Shown one piece after another: positions 20,151-30,878 of a DNA stretch of 64,000 nt (positions are counted from its first letter, which is position 1; each line of letters begins with the position of its first letter). The notes beneath the pieces were generated by a model that was not told the DNA's origin, did not search any database, and saw only the letters and a list, made by a program, of their open reading frames with translations. The DNA is from Pseudoduganella albidiflava. Lineage in GTDB: Bacteria; Pseudomonadota; Gammaproteobacteria; Burkholderiales; Burkholderiaceae_D. Location of the stretch: assembly GCF_004322755.1 (NCBI RefSeq), contig NZ_CP036401.1, forward strand, positions 868,001-932,000. The letters are read 5' to 3'. The translations under genes were made by a program, and so were the position numbers.

Positions 20151-21941
20151 TCAATCTTTCTTCGGCGGGAACCATCCCTCCCAGGTTTCCTTGATGCTGG
20201 CGCGCACGGTGGCCAGCGCGTCCGGGTCGCCCTTCAGCAGGGCCTTGAAGTAGGCGGCGGCCTGCTTGGCCGGCACGTCCGGCGGCAGCGGCGGCACGTG
20301 CGGATCGGTCACCATCTCCAGCACGCACGGCCGGTCCGATGCCAGCGCCGCTTCCCAGCCGGCGGCCACGGCGTCCGCGCTGTCGATGCGGATGCCTTTC
20401 AGGCCCACCAGCTCGGCGTATTGCGCGTACGGGAAATCGGGCATGACCTGCGACGCTTCGAATTTCGGGTTGGCCCCCATCACGCGCTCTTCCCAGGTGA
20501 CCAGGTTCAGGTCCTGGTTGTTGAGCACCATGACGACCAGCTTGCCGTTGCCCCAGCGCTGCCAGTACTTGGCGATCGTGATCAGGCCATTGATGCCGTT
20601 CATCTGCATGGCGCCATCGCCGACCAGCGCGATCACGTGGCGCTCCGGGTGGGCGAACTTGGCGGCGATCGCATACGGCACCGCGCAGCCCATCGTGGAC
20701 AGGCCGCCGGAGACGCTGGTCATCATGCCGCGCCGGATCTTGACGTCGCGCGCGTACCAGTTGGTGGCCGAGCCGGAATCGCCGACGATGATGCAGTCGT
20801 CCGGCAGCCGCGGCGACAGTTCCCAGAATACCCGCTGCGGGTTGATCGGATTGGCTTCGTTCATCGCGCGGCCTTCCAGCACGCGCCACCAGCGCTCGAC
20901 GTTGGCGCGGATGTCGTCCTGCCACTGGCGCTCGGTCTTGCGCTGCAACAGCGGGATCAGCGCGCGCAGCGTTTCGCGGGAATCGCCGATCAGGTTGAAT
21001 TCCATCGGGTAGCGCACGCTGGCGCGGCGCGCGTCGATGTCGATCTGCACGCCGCGCGCCTGGCCTTCCTTCGGCAGGTGCTCGCTGTAAGGGAAGTTCG
21101 AGCCCACCATCAGCAGCGTGTCGCAGTCGTTCATCATGTCGTGGCTGGGCTTGGTGCCGAGCAGGCCGATGGTGCCGGTGACGAAAGGCAGGTCGTCCGG
21201 CACCGCGGCCTTGCCCAGCAGCGCCTTGGCGATGCCGGCGCCGAGGATGTCGGCCACTTCGATCAGCTCGTCGGTGGCATGCAGGGCGCCGGCGCCGGCC
21301 AGGATCGCGACTTTCTTTCCTTCGTTGAGGATGCGCGCGGCCTGCTGCAGCGCGGCCTGCGGCGGCACGTGGCTGCGGGTCAGGGCGCCGATGCCCGAGA
21401 CCACGGTGCCGTGCTCGCGCGGCGGCTTCGGAACCGCGGCCAGCTCCTGCACGTCGTTCGGGAAGATCAGGCAGGTAACGGCGCGTTCTTCCTTGGCGAT
21501 GCGGAAGGCCCGGTCGATCAGGTGGCGCACCTGGGCCGGGTCGGTGGCCATGTGCACGTATTCATGGGCGACGTCCTTGAACAGCGCCTGCAGGTCGACT
21601 TCCTGCTGGTAGTCGCTGCCCATCGACATGCGTTTTTGCTGGCCGACGATGGCCACCACGCCCTGGTGATCGAGCTTGGCGTCGTACAGGCCATTGAGCA
21701 GGTGCACGGCGCCGGGGCCGGAGGTGGCCAGGCACACGCCCACTTCGCCGGTGAACTTGGCGTGCGCGGTGGCCATGAAGGCGGCCATCTCCTCGTGCCG
21801 TACCTGGATGAATTCGATCGTTTCCTGGCGGCCGAACGCACCCATGATGCCGTTGATGCCGTCGCCGGGATAGCCGAACACGCGCCGCACGCCCCATTCG
21901 CCGAGGCGTTGCAAGAGGAAGTCGCCCACCGTATCTGCCAT
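20151..21941 (-). CDS. Thiamine-diphosphate-dependent enzyme, pyruvate oxidase/acetolactate synthase-like
   Basis: This 596-residue protein has the three-domain ThDP fold. The N-terminal Pyr domain holds VRHEEMAAFMA with the catalytic Glu near residue 49. The middle domain is Rossmann-like. The C-terminal PP domain has VGDGAMQMNGINGLITIAKYW and VMVLNNQDLNLVTWE, matching the GDG...NN ThDP/Mg2+ motif. It most resembles PoxB-type pyruvate dehydrogenase (quinone)-like proteins, which convert pyruvate to acetate and CO2. The exact substrate is not certain from motifs alone. It starts at ATG 21941. Confidence 0.82.
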   Translation of the reverse strand: MADTVGDFLLQRLGEWGVRRVFGYPGDGINGIMGAFGRQETIEFIQVRHEEMAAFMATAHAKFTGEVGVCLATSGPGAVHLLNGLYDAKLDHQGVVAIVGQQKRMSMGSDYQQEVDLQALFKDVAHEYVHMATDPAQVRHLIDRAFRIAKEERAVTCLIFPNDVQELAAVPKPPREHGTVVSGIGALTRSHVPPQAALQQAARILNEGKKVAILAGAGALHATDELIEVADILGAGIAKALLGKAAVPDDLPFVTGTIGLLGTKPSHDMMNDCDTLLMVGSNFPYSEHLPKEGQARGVQIDIDARRASVRYPMEFNLIGDSRETLRALIPLLQRKTERQWQDDIRANVERWWRVLEGRAMNEANPINPQRVFWELSPRLPDDCIIVGDSGSATNWYARDVKIRRGMMTSVSGGLSTMGCAVPYAIAAKFAHPERHVIALVGDGAMQMNGINGLITIAKYWQRWGNGKLVVMVLNNQDLNLVTWEERVMGANPKFEASQVMPDFPYAQYAELVGLKGIRIDSADAVAAGWEAALASDRPCVLEMVTDPHVPPLPPDVPAKQAAAYFKALLKGDPDALATVRASIKETWEGWFPPKKD

Positions 21942-22215
21942 GTCGTTCTCGCTCGATTAGTCAAGAAAAAATGATAAGTCGATGGCCGGGCGGCAGGCGC
22001 ACGCAAGCATTGCGGTGCACCATCCGCCCCTTCGCGAGGCCCCGCCGGCGCCATGGTTTGGGAGTGAAAAGTGAGCTTTGATGCAACGCAAAACCGTATA
22101 ACCCAGCCGTTTGAAAACGTTGTTCAAGCGGGACGATCCGCTTAAAAAAACAGCAGAGAGAACGAAAACCGGGTGTATATTGGTCCCACAACAACCACGG
22201 AACAGGAGACGCAAG

Positions 22216-22389
22216 ATGGATATGGAACCGGACGACCGCACCGGGCGCTATGTTGGCTTCGGTATCAGCCTGGGTGCAGCGATCGGCTGCGCGATCGGTG
22301 TTGCAATGGGCAATTTCGCGATGGGCATCGGCCTCGGTGTCGGCCTCGGCAGCGCCGTGGGCGCCGGGCTGGCGCGACGGCGGCCCTGA
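22216..22389 (+). CDS. Small glycine-zipper membrane protein (57 aa)
   Basis: ATG 22216 follows CAGGAGA with a suitable gap. After a charged N-terminus (MDMEPDDRTGRY) the protein is made almost entirely of GxxxG-type glycine zippers (GFGISLGAAIGCAIGVAMG, GIGLGVGLGSAVGAGLA), which would form two tightly packed membrane helices, and it ends RRRP. The function is unknown. An intrinsic terminator follows at 22444. Confidence 0.6.
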   Translation: MDMEPDDRTGRYVGFGISLGAAIGCAIGVAMGNFAMGIGLGVGLGSAVGAGLARRRP

Positions 22390-22443
22390 GCCTGCGAACA
22401 TGATTCGCGTACTTCCATGACGCGCTTCCCGTGACGTCATCGA

Positions 22444-22470
22444 CGGCTGCTTCGGCGGCCGTTGTTGTTT
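22444..22470 (+). terminator. Terminator after the glycine-zipper gene
   Basis: A 7-bp stem (CGGCTGC with GCGGCCG, one G-T pair) around a TTCG tetraloop is followed by TTGTTGTTT. Confidence 0.6.
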
Positions 22471-22540
22471 GCGGGGTCGGGAGGGGTGTGTCGAAGCCCG
22501 GTCGACTCGAGCGTTATGCGTTCCATCGACGCCAAAATCC

Positions 22541-22590
22541 GGGACGGACCCTGTTTTTGAGGAAGTTTCCCGAAAAACAGGGTCTGTCCC
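22541..22590. repeat. Hairpin repeat next to MITE-like copy C
   Basis: The 18-bp arm GGGACGGACCCTGTTTTT pairs with 22573-22590 with one mismatch across a 14-nt loop. Degraded relatives lie beside copy A (372-420), and similar GTGACAGG...CCATTTT blocks lie beside copy E (45354-45540). The hairpin seems to travel with the family 1 element. Confidence 0.6.
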
Positions 22591-22591
22591 T

Positions 22592-22724
22592 GATACCGCT
22601 AAGTTAAGCGTTACCCGATACGTTGGAAGCGCATGCTTTCACCCCAACAGCGAAGGGCTGGGGTCAGACCCGCCGGGTCTGCCCCCGGAATTTGCACTTG
22701 GGGTGGACTTATCTAAGCGGCATT
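22592..22724 (+). repeat. MITE-like element, family 1, copy C (133 bp)
   Basis: This copy has the same length, orientation and internal blocks as copy A, with a handful of substitutions. The left end is slightly degraded (GATACCGCT) and the right end AGCGGCATT is intact. It lies in the 460-bp gap between the glycine-zipper gene and groEL. Confidence 0.8.
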
Positions 22725-22783
22725 AGGCTCCGTCCCGGATTTTCGTAAGCGGTACATCCCCATTTTCCAGGCGACCTTGACGT

Positions 22784-22816
22784 AAAAAAGGCCGCTTCCG
22801 AAGAAGCAGCCTTTTC
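22784..22816 (-). terminator. Terminator of the groESL operon
   Basis: On the minus strand GGCTGCTTC and GAAGCGGCC pair around TTCG, followed by TTTTTT. It lies about 37 nt after the groEL stop. Confidence 0.8.
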
Positions 22817-22852
22817 AGGTGCAGCTGGCCGAAGCCGGCAGTTACCGCATGA

Positions 22853-24517
<1,665 letters not shown>

Positions 24518-24537
24518 CTATGTAAGGGGTCGGCCGA

Positions 24538-24828
24538 TTACTTGTTGACGATCGCCAGGATGTCTTCTTCGCGCATCACCAGCAGCTCTTCGCCATCGAC
24601 CTTGACGGCCTGGCCGGAGTATTTGCCGAACAGGACGCGGTCGCCGACTTTCACTTCCAGTGCGCGCAGCGTGCCATTGTCGGCAACCTTGCCGTTGCCC
24701 ACTGCCAGCACTTCACCCTGATCCGGCTTCTCGGCGGCGGCATCAGGGATGATCAGACCGGATGCGGTCTTGGTTTCCTGGTCCAGGCGTTTGACGATGA
24801 CGCGATCGTGCAAAGGGCGAAGGTTCAT
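24538..24828 (-). CDS. groS: Co-chaperonin GroES (10 kDa)
   Basis: This 96-residue lid protein starts [15 protein letters not shown] and includes the mobile loop [12 protein letters not shown] that docks on GroEL. ATG 24828 follows AAGGAG with a 5-nt gap; the longer frame to 24873 would overlap CIRCE and is rejected. It is the first gene of the groESL operon. Confidence 0.98.
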   Translation of the reverse strand: MNLRPLHDRVIVKRLDQETKTASGLIIPDAAAEKPDQGEVLAVGNGKVADNGTLRALEVKVGDRVLFGKYSGQAVKVDGEELLVMREEDILAIVNK

Positions 24829-24866
24829 ACAAAACTCCTTATGTGTACAGTGAGGTTGATTCGTTG

Positions 24867-24893
24867 TTAGCACTCTCGACTAACGAGTGCCAA
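24867..24893. promoter_or_regulatory. CIRCE element (HrcA operator) of groESL
   Basis: TTAGCACTC, a 9-bp spacer and GAGTGCCAA match the CIRCE consensus with one change in the right arm. It lies right after the -10 box, so bound HrcA would block initiation until heat stress. Confidence 0.95.
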
Positions 24894-24895
24894 CA

Positions 24896-24924
24896 ATTAT
24901 AGGGATGGTCCTAAGTGATTTCAA
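24896..24924 (-). promoter_or_regulatory. Sigma70 promoter of groESL
   Basis: Minus-strand TTGAAA (24919-24924), a 17-bp spacer and a perfect TATAAT (24896-24901). CIRCE follows within 3 bp. Confidence 0.85.
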
Positions 24925-25080
24925 GAGAATTCATATTGGGAAAATTTCTATCGGCGGTAGCGCTCGCAGCGGGAGGCCGGAAAGCCCCGTTTGTGTTTTG
25001 ACAAAGCTTCGCCGGAGGTGCACACTGTCCGTTCGCATTCGGAAGCATTCATCAAACGTGCATTGAGTTGCTGCATCAAG

Positions 25081-25110
25081 TTGCACAGCATCAGGGTGCA
25101 CGGCATCAGG
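25081..25110. repeat. Two 15-bp direct repeats in the groES-25192 gap
   Basis: TTGCACAGCATCAGG is followed directly by GTGCACGGCATCAGG (13 of 15 identical). Apart from this and the groESL promoter at the far end, nothing else is recognised in 24925-25191. Confidence 0.4.
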
Positions 25111-25191
25111 TAGTACTTCATAAGCGTTGCACTGTATTAACGTTGCAGGGATTGCAAGCATTAAACGTTGCATTGTCTAGCGGAGGCTGCG

Positions 25192-25326
25192 ATGTTCCAG
25201 ACGAAATTCCCCAGAGACCTGCATGCGCCGGAATGGGTGCGTGTGGCGATCAACGTGGCCGCCGGCGCGGCGTTGGGCGTGCTGGCTGGCGCCATGCTGT
25301 TGCTGGCGCTGGGCACGGTTACCTGA
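25192..25326 (+). CDS. 44-residue small membrane protein of unknown function
   Basis: ATG 25192 follows GGAGG with a 5-nt gap. The product starts MFQTKFPRDLHAPEW and then has one strongly hydrophobic helix (VAAGAALGVLAGAMLLLAL) near residues 22-40, ending GTVT. It would be a single-span inner-membrane peptide. A hairpin (GCATGCCGCC arms, 25344-25367) lies just after the stop. No family is recognised. Confidence 0.5.
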   Translation: MFQTKFPRDLHAPEWVRVAINVAAGAALGVLAGAMLLLALGTVT

Positions 25327-25343
25327 CTCGCCCGGCAGTCCTG

Positions 25344-25367
25344 GCATGCCGCCATCCGGCGGCATGC
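25344..25367. terminator. Hairpin after the 44-residue gene
   Basis: The 10-bp arm GCATGCCGCC, a 4-nt loop and the exact complement. No T-run follows, so it is a possible terminator only. Confidence 0.4.
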
Positions 25368-25480
25368 ATGTCGGCTACCTGCGTCCGATACTTGCTTCTG
25401 CTACTACTTACTCCGGCTACTACTTACTTTTCTGCTGCTACCTGCTTCTGTTGCTGCATCGGCCATCTCATGGGCCACCT

Positions 25481-25564
25481 CGTCCGCCATTTCACCGGCT
25501 ACTTCGTCCGCCATTTCACCGGCTACCTCATCCGCTACCTCATCCGCTACCTCATCCGCTATCC
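25481..25564. repeat. Minisatellite of 24-bp and 12-bp units
   Basis: Two 24-bp units based on CGTCCGCCATTTCACCGGCT (25481-25528) pass into three 12-bp units CATCCGCTACCT (25529-25564). The sequence is C/T-rich on the plus strand. Unit lengths are multiples of three, but no reading frame through it has a ribosome site. The region lies in the 340-bp gap before the zapB-like gene. Confidence 0.7.
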
Positions 25565-25667
25565 CGCCCGTCTTCCTTGTAGCGGCGTTCTGCCATTAAG
25601 ATGTAATTAAGTAAAGAACCGTCCCGATTCGGTTGACCACGTTATCGCGCCGCCCTATAGTGGCGGG

Positions 25668-25898
25668 ATGATTGCAGACTTCCAAGAACTTTCCGACAAG
25701 ATCGAGCAGTTGGCCGAGCTGGCGCTCTCGTTGCGGCGTGAAAACGCCCAGCTGCGCCAGGCCAATGCCGCATTGGTGGCTGAAAACCTGGGATACCAGA
25801 AGCGCCTGGCCGAAGCGCATGCGCGCGTGTCGGCACTGCTGGAACATATCCCTCCGCTGGAAACGGCAACCCCCGAGCAAGAGGACCTCCAGTCATGA
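25668..25898 (+). CDS. ZapB-like coiled-coil protein upstream of zapA
   Basis: This 76-residue protein is predicted to be one long coiled coil (heptads through ELSDKIEQLAELALSLRREN to about residue 60), with an acidic tail. Small coiled-coil genes directly before zapA are common in beta- and gammaproteobacteria and resemble ZapB in design. The stop overlaps the zapA start by 4 bp (ATGA), implying translational coupling. A divisome role is inferred from context, not from a family motif. Confidence 0.7.
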   Translation: MIADFQELSDKIEQLAELALSLRRENAQLRQANAALVAENLGYQKRLAEAHARVSALLEHIPPLETATPEQEDLQS

Positions 25899-26206
25899 GC
25901 AACGTGGACGTCAATATCCTGGGTTCGTCGTACCGCCTGGTCTGCAAGGACGGCGAGGAACGCGCATTGCGCGAAGCGGCGGCCCTGCTGGACAAGAAAA
26001 TGACTACCATCCGCGACACGGGCAAGGTGAAGGGCAACGACCGTATCGCCGTGATGGCGGCGCTGTCGATGGCCGCCGAATTCCTGACGGCCAAGGCGCC
26101 GGCCGGCCCGCTGTCGGAGATCTCGCTGCTGGAAGTCCAGCACAAGATCGCCGCGATGCACCGGGTGCTCGACGGCGCGCTGACCCCGCAGGAAAATCTC
26201 TTCTGA
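25895..26206 (+). CDS. zapA: Cell division protein ZapA
   Basis: This 103-residue protein starts VDVNILGSSYRLVCKDGEE, the ZapA globular domain. Next comes the helix with LREAAALLDKKM, then a C-terminal coiled-coil helix. It binds FtsZ and cross-links protofilaments at the Z-ring. It overlaps the coiled-coil gene upstream and is followed by the 6S RNA, the conserved zapA-ssrS order of proteobacteria. Confidence 0.93.
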   Translation: MSNVDVNILGSSYRLVCKDGEERALREAAALLDKKMTTIRDTGKVKGNDRIAVMAALSMAAEFLTAKAPAGPLSEISLLEVQHKIAAMHRVLDGALTPQENLF

Positions 26207-26250
26207 CGCACGATAGGACTTTCCCTGACGGCGTTTGAGGAGTAAACTGC

Positions 26251-26432
26251 GTCCTACCCTGCGGTGTTCGAGAAGTGCCATATATTCCTTGAACCATTAA
26301 CACGCATAGGTCGCGGAACATTGTTCGGCGGGTGTGAGCGTCGCTAGTCCGATGAACCCGAAGTTGAACTGACTGTGGCCGCCTTGAACCGTTAGGTTCA
26401 GGATGCCGGCATGACGGCACAGGCGGGGCCCT
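26251..26432 (+). ncRNA. ssrS: 6S RNA (RNA polymerase-holoenzyme regulator)
   Basis: It lies directly after zapA, the usual site. The 5' part (CCCTGCGGTGTTCGAGAAGTGCC) pairs with the 3' part (GGCACAGGCGGGG) to form the closing stem, with the expected G-T pairs. The intervening about 150 nt would form the open central bubble that mimics melted promoter DNA and binds sigma70 holoenzyme in stationary phase. The ends are estimates (a few nt either way). Confidence 0.85.
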
Positions 26433-26446
26433 ATATGAAGTACTGA

Positions 26447-26485
26447 AAGCGGTTGTTGCACCGGAAGGTGCGCAGCCGCTTTTTT
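26447..26485 (+). terminator. Intrinsic terminator of 6S RNA
   Basis: AGCGGTTG-TTGCACC and GGTGCG-CAGCCGCT form an imperfect stem around GGAA, followed by TTTTTT. Confidence 0.75.
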
Positions 26486-26533
26486 ACGTCCCGCTTTTTT
26501 ACGCCCGCCGTTTTCACGTCAGGAGCAAGGCAG

Positions 26534-26998
26534 ATGCCGAAACAGTACTGGCTGATGAAGTCCGAACCCGACGACGTCAGTTTCGACGACGTGCTCGCAT
26601 CGAAGAACCAGACCACGTCCTGGTACGGTGTGCGCAATTACCAGGCCCGCAACTTCATCCGCGACGCCATGCGGGTCGGCGACGGCGTGCTGTTCTATCA
26701 CTCCAGTTGCGCGGTGCCGGGTATCGCGGGCATCGCCGAAATCGCCAGCATGCCGTATCCGGATGCCACGCAGTTCGATCCGGCCAGCCCGTACTACGAC
26801 GCCAAGGCCACGCAGGAAAACCCGCGCTGGACCGGCATCGACGTCAGGGCCGTGAAGCAGGGGCGGTACGTGGAGCTGAAGGAGTTGCGCAGCCACCCCG
26901 AGCTGGAGAACATGCGCCTGCTGGCCAAGGGCAGCAGGCTGTCCGTGATGCCGGTGGAAGCGGACGAGTGGCGCTTCATACTGAAGCTGATCGGCTGA
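26534..26998 (+). CDS. EVE domain-containing protein
   Basis: This 154-residue protein is a single EVE (PUA-like) domain. MPKQYWLMKSEPDD opens it, then TTSWYGVRNYQARNFIRD and GDGVLFYHSSC, the conserved pocket, and it ends with WRFILKLIG. EVE domains bind modified bases in RNA or DNA. The ATG at 26534 follows AGGAGCAAGG; the upstream in-frame start at 26453 runs through the 6S terminator and is rejected. The biological role is unknown. Confidence 0.9.
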   Translation: MPKQYWLMKSEPDDVSFDDVLASKNQTTSWYGVRNYQARNFIRDAMRVGDGVLFYHSSCAVPGIAGIAEIASMPYPDATQFDPASPYYDAKATQENPRWTGIDVRAVKQGRYVELKELRSHPELENMRLLAKGSRLSVMPVEADEWRFILKLIG

Positions 26999-27058
26999 AG
27001 CGCCAGCCGGAAGACTGGCGGCGCAGGCGTGCCGCCCTGCGCATGCGGCGACAATGCG

Positions 27059-27877
27059 CTACGCGTGCGCCGGCGCCGCGCTGTAGGTATTGCGCCGGTA
27101 CGACCACACCAGCATCGCGATGGCGGCCACGATCATCGGCAGCGACAGCACCTGGCCCGACGTGACCGGCAAACCCAGCACGGTGATTTCCCAGTCCGGC
27201 GTGCGGAAGTACTCGGTGAAGAAGCGCGCGCAGCCATACAGCAGCGTATACATGGCGCCCACCGCGAGGCGCGGGCGGGCATGGCGCGCGAACATCCACA
27301 GGATGATGAACACGAGGATGCCGTCCACCAGCATCTGGTAGATCGGCGACGGATGGCGCGGCAGCGCATCCACGTTCGGCCAGATCATCGCCCAGGGCAG
27401 GTTCGGGTCGAGTACCGGGCGGCCCGGCAGTTCCGCGTTGATGAAATTGCCGAGGCGGCCGGCGGCATACCCGAGCGGCACCATCGGCGCGATGAAGTCG
27501 TACACGTCCAGCAGGTTGCGCTTCGCCTTGCGCGCCCAGAACCACATCGCGACCAGCACGCCGATGAAGCCGCCATGGAAGCTCATGCCGCCATGCCAGA
27601 CCTTGAAGATTTCCAGCGGCGTGGCGAACAGGTGCGGCTGGTAGAAGATCACTTCGCCCAGCCGGCCACCGAGTACCACGCCCAGCATGCCGTAGAACAG
27701 CATGTCGTCCAGGTCGTGGTTCTTCCAGCCCAGGGCGGCGATGTGCGGCTGCCGGATGCGCACGCGGCCCAGCGCGATGAACAGCGCGAAGGCCAGCACG
27801 TACATCAGGCCGTACCAGTGGATCGCCACCGGGCCGAGCTGCAGGGCGACGGGATCGGGCATCGGGTGAATCAGCAT
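27059..27877 (-). CDS. lgt: Prolipoprotein diacylglyceryl transferase
   Basis: This 272-residue inner-membrane enzyme has seven predicted spans. It moves diacylglycerol from phosphatidylglycerol to the lipobox cysteine of prolipoproteins, the first step of lipoprotein maturation. Signature motifs are HGGMSFHGG near residue 95 and [19 protein letters not shown] (the Lgt signature with catalytic Arg). Its ATG shares one base with the stop of the LysR gene upstream, so the two are coupled. Confidence 0.97.
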   Translation of the reverse strand: MLIHPMPDPVALQLGPVAIHWYGLMYVLAFALFIALGRVRIRQPHIAALGWKNHDLDDMLFYGMLGVVLGGRLGEVIFYQPHLFATPLEIFKVWHGGMSFHGGFIGVLVAMWFWARKAKRNLLDVYDFIAPMVPLGYAAGRLGNFINAELPGRPVLDPNLPWAMIWPNVDALPRHPSPIYQMLVDGILVFIILWMFARHARPRLAVGAMYTLLYGCARFFTEYFRTPDWEITVLGLPVTSGQVLSLPMIVAAIAMLVWSYRRNTYSAAPAHA

Positions 27878-28773
27878 CAGAGTCTCTTTCTCATCAAGTC
27901 CAGGAAGCCCTTGAGGACGGGGGAAGTATTGTCGCGGCGCCAGGCCAGGCCCGTTTCGACCAGCGGGGTGGCCTGCGCCAGCGGGCGGTATTCTACTCCC
28001 GGCCGGCGCAGGTTGGAGACCGATTGTGGCACAAGGGCGATGCCCATGCCGGCCGACACCAGGCTGACGATGGTCTGCATCTGGATCGCTTCCTGGCCGA
28101 TGACCGGGGTGATGCCGGCGGCGCGGAATACGGCCAGGATGGCGTCGTACAGGCCCGGCGAAATCGCGCGCGGGAAGATGATCAGCGGCAGTGGCGGCAT
28201 TGCCGACAGGTCGGCTTCGTGCTTGCCGCGCAATTCGGGCAGGCTGGCCGGCGAGGCCAGGATCAGGGGCTCGTTCAGCACCGGCAGGTAATCCAGTTCC
28301 GCTTTCGCCTTGTCCGGCAGCGGCGGGATCAGGAGGCCCGCATCGACACGGCCGTGCAGCAGTTCTTCCAGCTGCAGGTCGGAGGTGGCTTCCTGCAGCG
28401 TGATCTGCACCTGCGGAAAGGCGGCACGGTAGGCGCGCAGCGAAGGGGGCAGCACGCTGTAGTCGGCCGAGGACACGAAGGCCAGTACCAGCTTGCCGGT
28501 GGCGCCCGATGCCGCGCGCTTGACGAGGCCCGGCAGTTCGCCCGCCTGGGCCAGCAGGCGGCGCGCTTCCGGCAGCAGGGCGTCGCCGGCCGCGGTCAGC
28601 GCCACGCCGCGGCGGTTGCGGTCGAACAGGGCGGCGCCCAGCATGTCTTCCAGCGCGAGGATGGTCTGCGACAGGGGCGGCTGCGTCATGTGCAGGCGCT
28701 TGGCCGCGCGGCCGAAGTGCAGCTCCTCGGCCACGGTGACGAAATAACGCAGCTGGCGCAATTCGATGTTCAT
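27877..28773 (-). CDS. LysR-family transcriptional regulator
   Basis: This 298-residue protein has an N-terminal winged HTH ([34 protein letters not shown]), then the effector-binding domain (residues about 90-298). It resembles the CatR/BenM/AlsR-type subgroup. The start at 28773 has GGAGA upstream; the far longer open frame reaching 30921 is the antisense shadow of ilvD. It is divergent from ilvD, so ilvD may be a target. The TGATG junction couples it to lgt. Confidence 0.9.
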   Translation of the reverse strand: MNIELRQLRYFVTVAEELHFGRAAKRLHMTQPPLSQTILALEDMLGAALFDRNRRGVALTAAGDALLPEARRLLAQAGELPGLVKRAASGATGKLVLAFVSSADYSVLPPSLRAYRAAFPQVQITLQEATSDLQLEELLHGRVDAGLLIPPLPDKAKAELDYLPVLNEPLILASPASLPELRGKHEADLSAMPPLPLIIFPRAISPGLYDAILAVFRAAGITPVIGQEAIQMQTIVSLVSAGMGIALVPQSVSNLRRPGVEYRPLAQATPLVETGLAWRRDNTSPVLKGFLDLMRKRL

Positions 28774-28891
28774 GTTCAGTGATATCTCCAAGCTCTCACA
28801 GCGCATTAAATCATATATTTGACAACTGATGCCGGCGGGCGCAAGCTGATGCCCTTTCGCGCCTCTGCGCGCGTATGCGCGTGTGCAGAAG

Positions 28892-28969
28892 TTGTCAACA
28901 TTTTTTGTCAACATTTTTTGCCAACATTTTCTTGCCGTCAGTTGCGTCGTCAGTTGCGCCGTCAGTTGC
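28892..28969. repeat. Two tandem-repeat arrays in the ilvD leader
   Basis: Three copies of a 13-14-bp unit TTGTCAACATTTTT (28892-28931, the last diverged) are followed directly by three copies of a 12-bp unit GCCGTCAGTTGC (28934-28969). The arrays fill the space just upstream of ilvD, whose ATG is at 29002. Confidence 0.75.
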
Positions 28970-29001
28970 TGCCCTTTATACAAGTCTGAGGAGACATCGT
29001 C

Positions 29002-30864
29002 ATGCCAACCTACCGTTCCTATACCACCACCCAGGGCCGCAACATGGCCGGCGCCCGCGCGCTGTGGCGCGCCACCGGCATGAAGGATGGCGATTTCAGC
29101 AAGCCGATCATCGCCGTCGTCAACTCGTTCACGCAATTCGTGCCGGGCCACGTGCACCTGAAGGACCTGGGCCAGATGGTGGCGCGCGAGATCGAGGCCG
29201 CCGGCGGCGTCGCCAAGGAATTCAACACGATTGCCGTCGACGACGGCATCGCCATGGGCCACGGCGGCATGCTGTACTCGCTGCCGTCGCGCGACCTGAT
29301 CGCCGATTCGGTCGAGTACATGGTCAACGCGCACTGCGCCGATGCGATGGTGTGCATCTCCAACTGCGACAAGATCACCCCGGGCATGCTGATGGCCGCC
29401 ATGCGCCTGAACATCCCGACCATCTTCGTCTCCGGCGGGCCGATGGAAGCGGGCAAGGTCGTCAAGGTCGTCAACTCCGACAGGAAGATCATCAAGCTGG
29501 ACCTGGTGGATGCGATGATCAAGGCCGGCGACGCGACCGTGTCCGACGCCGACGTGGCGGAAATCGAGCGCTCGGCCTGCCCGACGTGCGGTTCCTGCTC
29601 CGGCATGTTCACCGCCAATTCGATGAACTGCCTGACCGAGGCGCTGGGCCTGTCGCTGCCGGGTAACGGCACGATCCTGGCAACCCACTCGGACCGCAAG
29701 GAGCTGTTCCTGCGCGCCGGCCGGATGATCGTCGAGATCACCAAGCGCCATTACGAGCAGGACGATTACTCGGTCCTGCCGCGCAACATCGCCAGCAAGG
29801 CCGCGTGGGAAAACGCCATGGCGCTGGATGTGTCGATGGGCGGTTCCACCAACACCGTTCTGCACCTGCTGGCCGCCGCGCACGAAGCGGAAGTGTCGTT
29901 CACGATGGCCGACATCGACCGCATTTCGCGCAACGTGCCATGCCTGTGCAAGGTCGCGCCGATGACGGACAAGTACCACATCGAAGACGTGCACCGCGCC
30001 GGCGGCATCATCGCCATCCTGGGCGAGCTGGCGCGTGCCGGCCTGCTCGATACGTCGCTGCCGACCGTGCATTCGAAGACGCTGGGCGAGGCGATCGAGA
30101 AATACGACATCAAGCGCAGCGACGATCAGGCTGTACATCAACTGTTCCGTGCCGCGCCGGGCGGCGTGCCCACGCAGACGGCGTTCTCGCAATCGGAACG
30201 CTTCGAGGCCAACGACCTGGATCGCACGGCCGGCTGCATCCGCGACCGCGAGCATGCCTACTCGCAGGATGGCGGCCTGGCCGTCCTGTACGGGAACATC
30301 GCCGAGAAGGGCTGCATCGTGAAGACGGCCGGCGTGGATGAAAGCATCCTGAAATTCTCCGGCAAGGCGCGCGTGTTCGAAAGCCAGGACGCGGCCGTGG
30401 AAGGGATCCTGGGCGATACCGTGCATGCGGGCGACGTCGTCATCATCCGCTACGAAGGGCCGAAGGGTGGTCCGGGCATGCAGGAGATGCTGTACCCCAC
30501 GTCGTACATCAAGTCGAAGGGCCTCGGCAAGGCTTGCGCACTGTTCACCGACGGCCGCTTCTCCGGCGGCTCCTCGGGCCTGGTGATCGGCCATGCCTCG
30601 CCGGAAGCGGCCGAAGGCGGCGCCATCGGCCTGGTGGAAGAGGGCGACATGATCGACATCGACATCCCGAACCGCACGATCAACCTGCGCGTGACGGCCG
30701 AGGAACTGGCCCACCGCCGCGGCAGGATGGAAGACAAGGGCGCCGCCGCCTGGCACCCGGTCAACCGTGAACGCGCCGTCTCGCAGGCGCTGCGTGCCTA
30801 CGCCGCGCTGACCACCTCCGCCGACCGCGGCGCCGTGCGCGACCTGTCGCAGCTGAAGCGGTAA
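29002..30864 (+). CDS. ilvD: Dihydroxy-acid dehydratase
   Basis: This 620-residue Fe-S enzyme dehydrates 2,3-dihydroxy-isovalerate and -methylvalerate in valine and isoleucine synthesis. Cluster cysteines are visible in [12 protein letters not shown] (near residues 120-125) and [19 protein letters not shown] (near residues 194-210). The active-site segment [15 protein letters not shown] is near residue 517. The full length matches the family. The leader carries tandem repeats. No other ilv gene is adjacent. Confidence 0.97.
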   Translation: MPTYRSYTTTQGRNMAGARALWRATGMKDGDFSKPIIAVVNSFTQFVPGHVHLKDLGQMVAREIEAAGGVAKEFNTIAVDDGIAMGHGGMLYSLPSRDLIADSVEYMVNAHCADAMVCISNCDKITPGMLMAAMRLNIPTIFVSGGPMEAGKVVKVVNSDRKIIKLDLVDAMIKAGDATVSDADVAEIERSACPTCGSCSGMFTANSMNCLTEALGLSLPGNGTILATHSDRKELFLRAGRMIVEITKRHYEQDDYSVLPRNIASKAAWENAMALDVSMGGSTNTVLHLLAAAHEAEVSFTMADIDRISRNVPCLCKVAPMTDKYHIEDVHRAGGIIAILGELARAGLLDTSLPTVHSKTLGEAIEKYDIKRSDDQAVHQLFRAAPGGVPTQTAFSQSERFEANDLDRTAGCIRDREHAYSQDGGLAVLYGNIAEKGCIVKTAGVDESILKFSGKARVFESQDAAVEGILGDTVHAGDVVIIRYEGPKGGPGMQEMLYPTSYIKSKGLGKACALFTDGRFSGGSSGLVIGHASPEAAEGGAIGLVEEGDMIDIDIPNRTINLRVTAEELAHRRGRMEDKGAAAWHPVNRERAVSQALRAYAALTTSADRGAVRDLSQLKR

Positions 30865-30878
30865 ACGACCGGCAATGC

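Noticed and set aside
25481..25564. Possible CRISPR array
   Set aside because: Units are 12 or 24 bp and directly contiguous, with no unique spacers and no cas genes.
25068..25610. 180-codon plus-strand frame through the minisatellite
   Set aside because: No ribosome site precedes it, and the C-terminal repeats simply translate the 12-bp DNA units. The 44-residue gene in another frame has better support.
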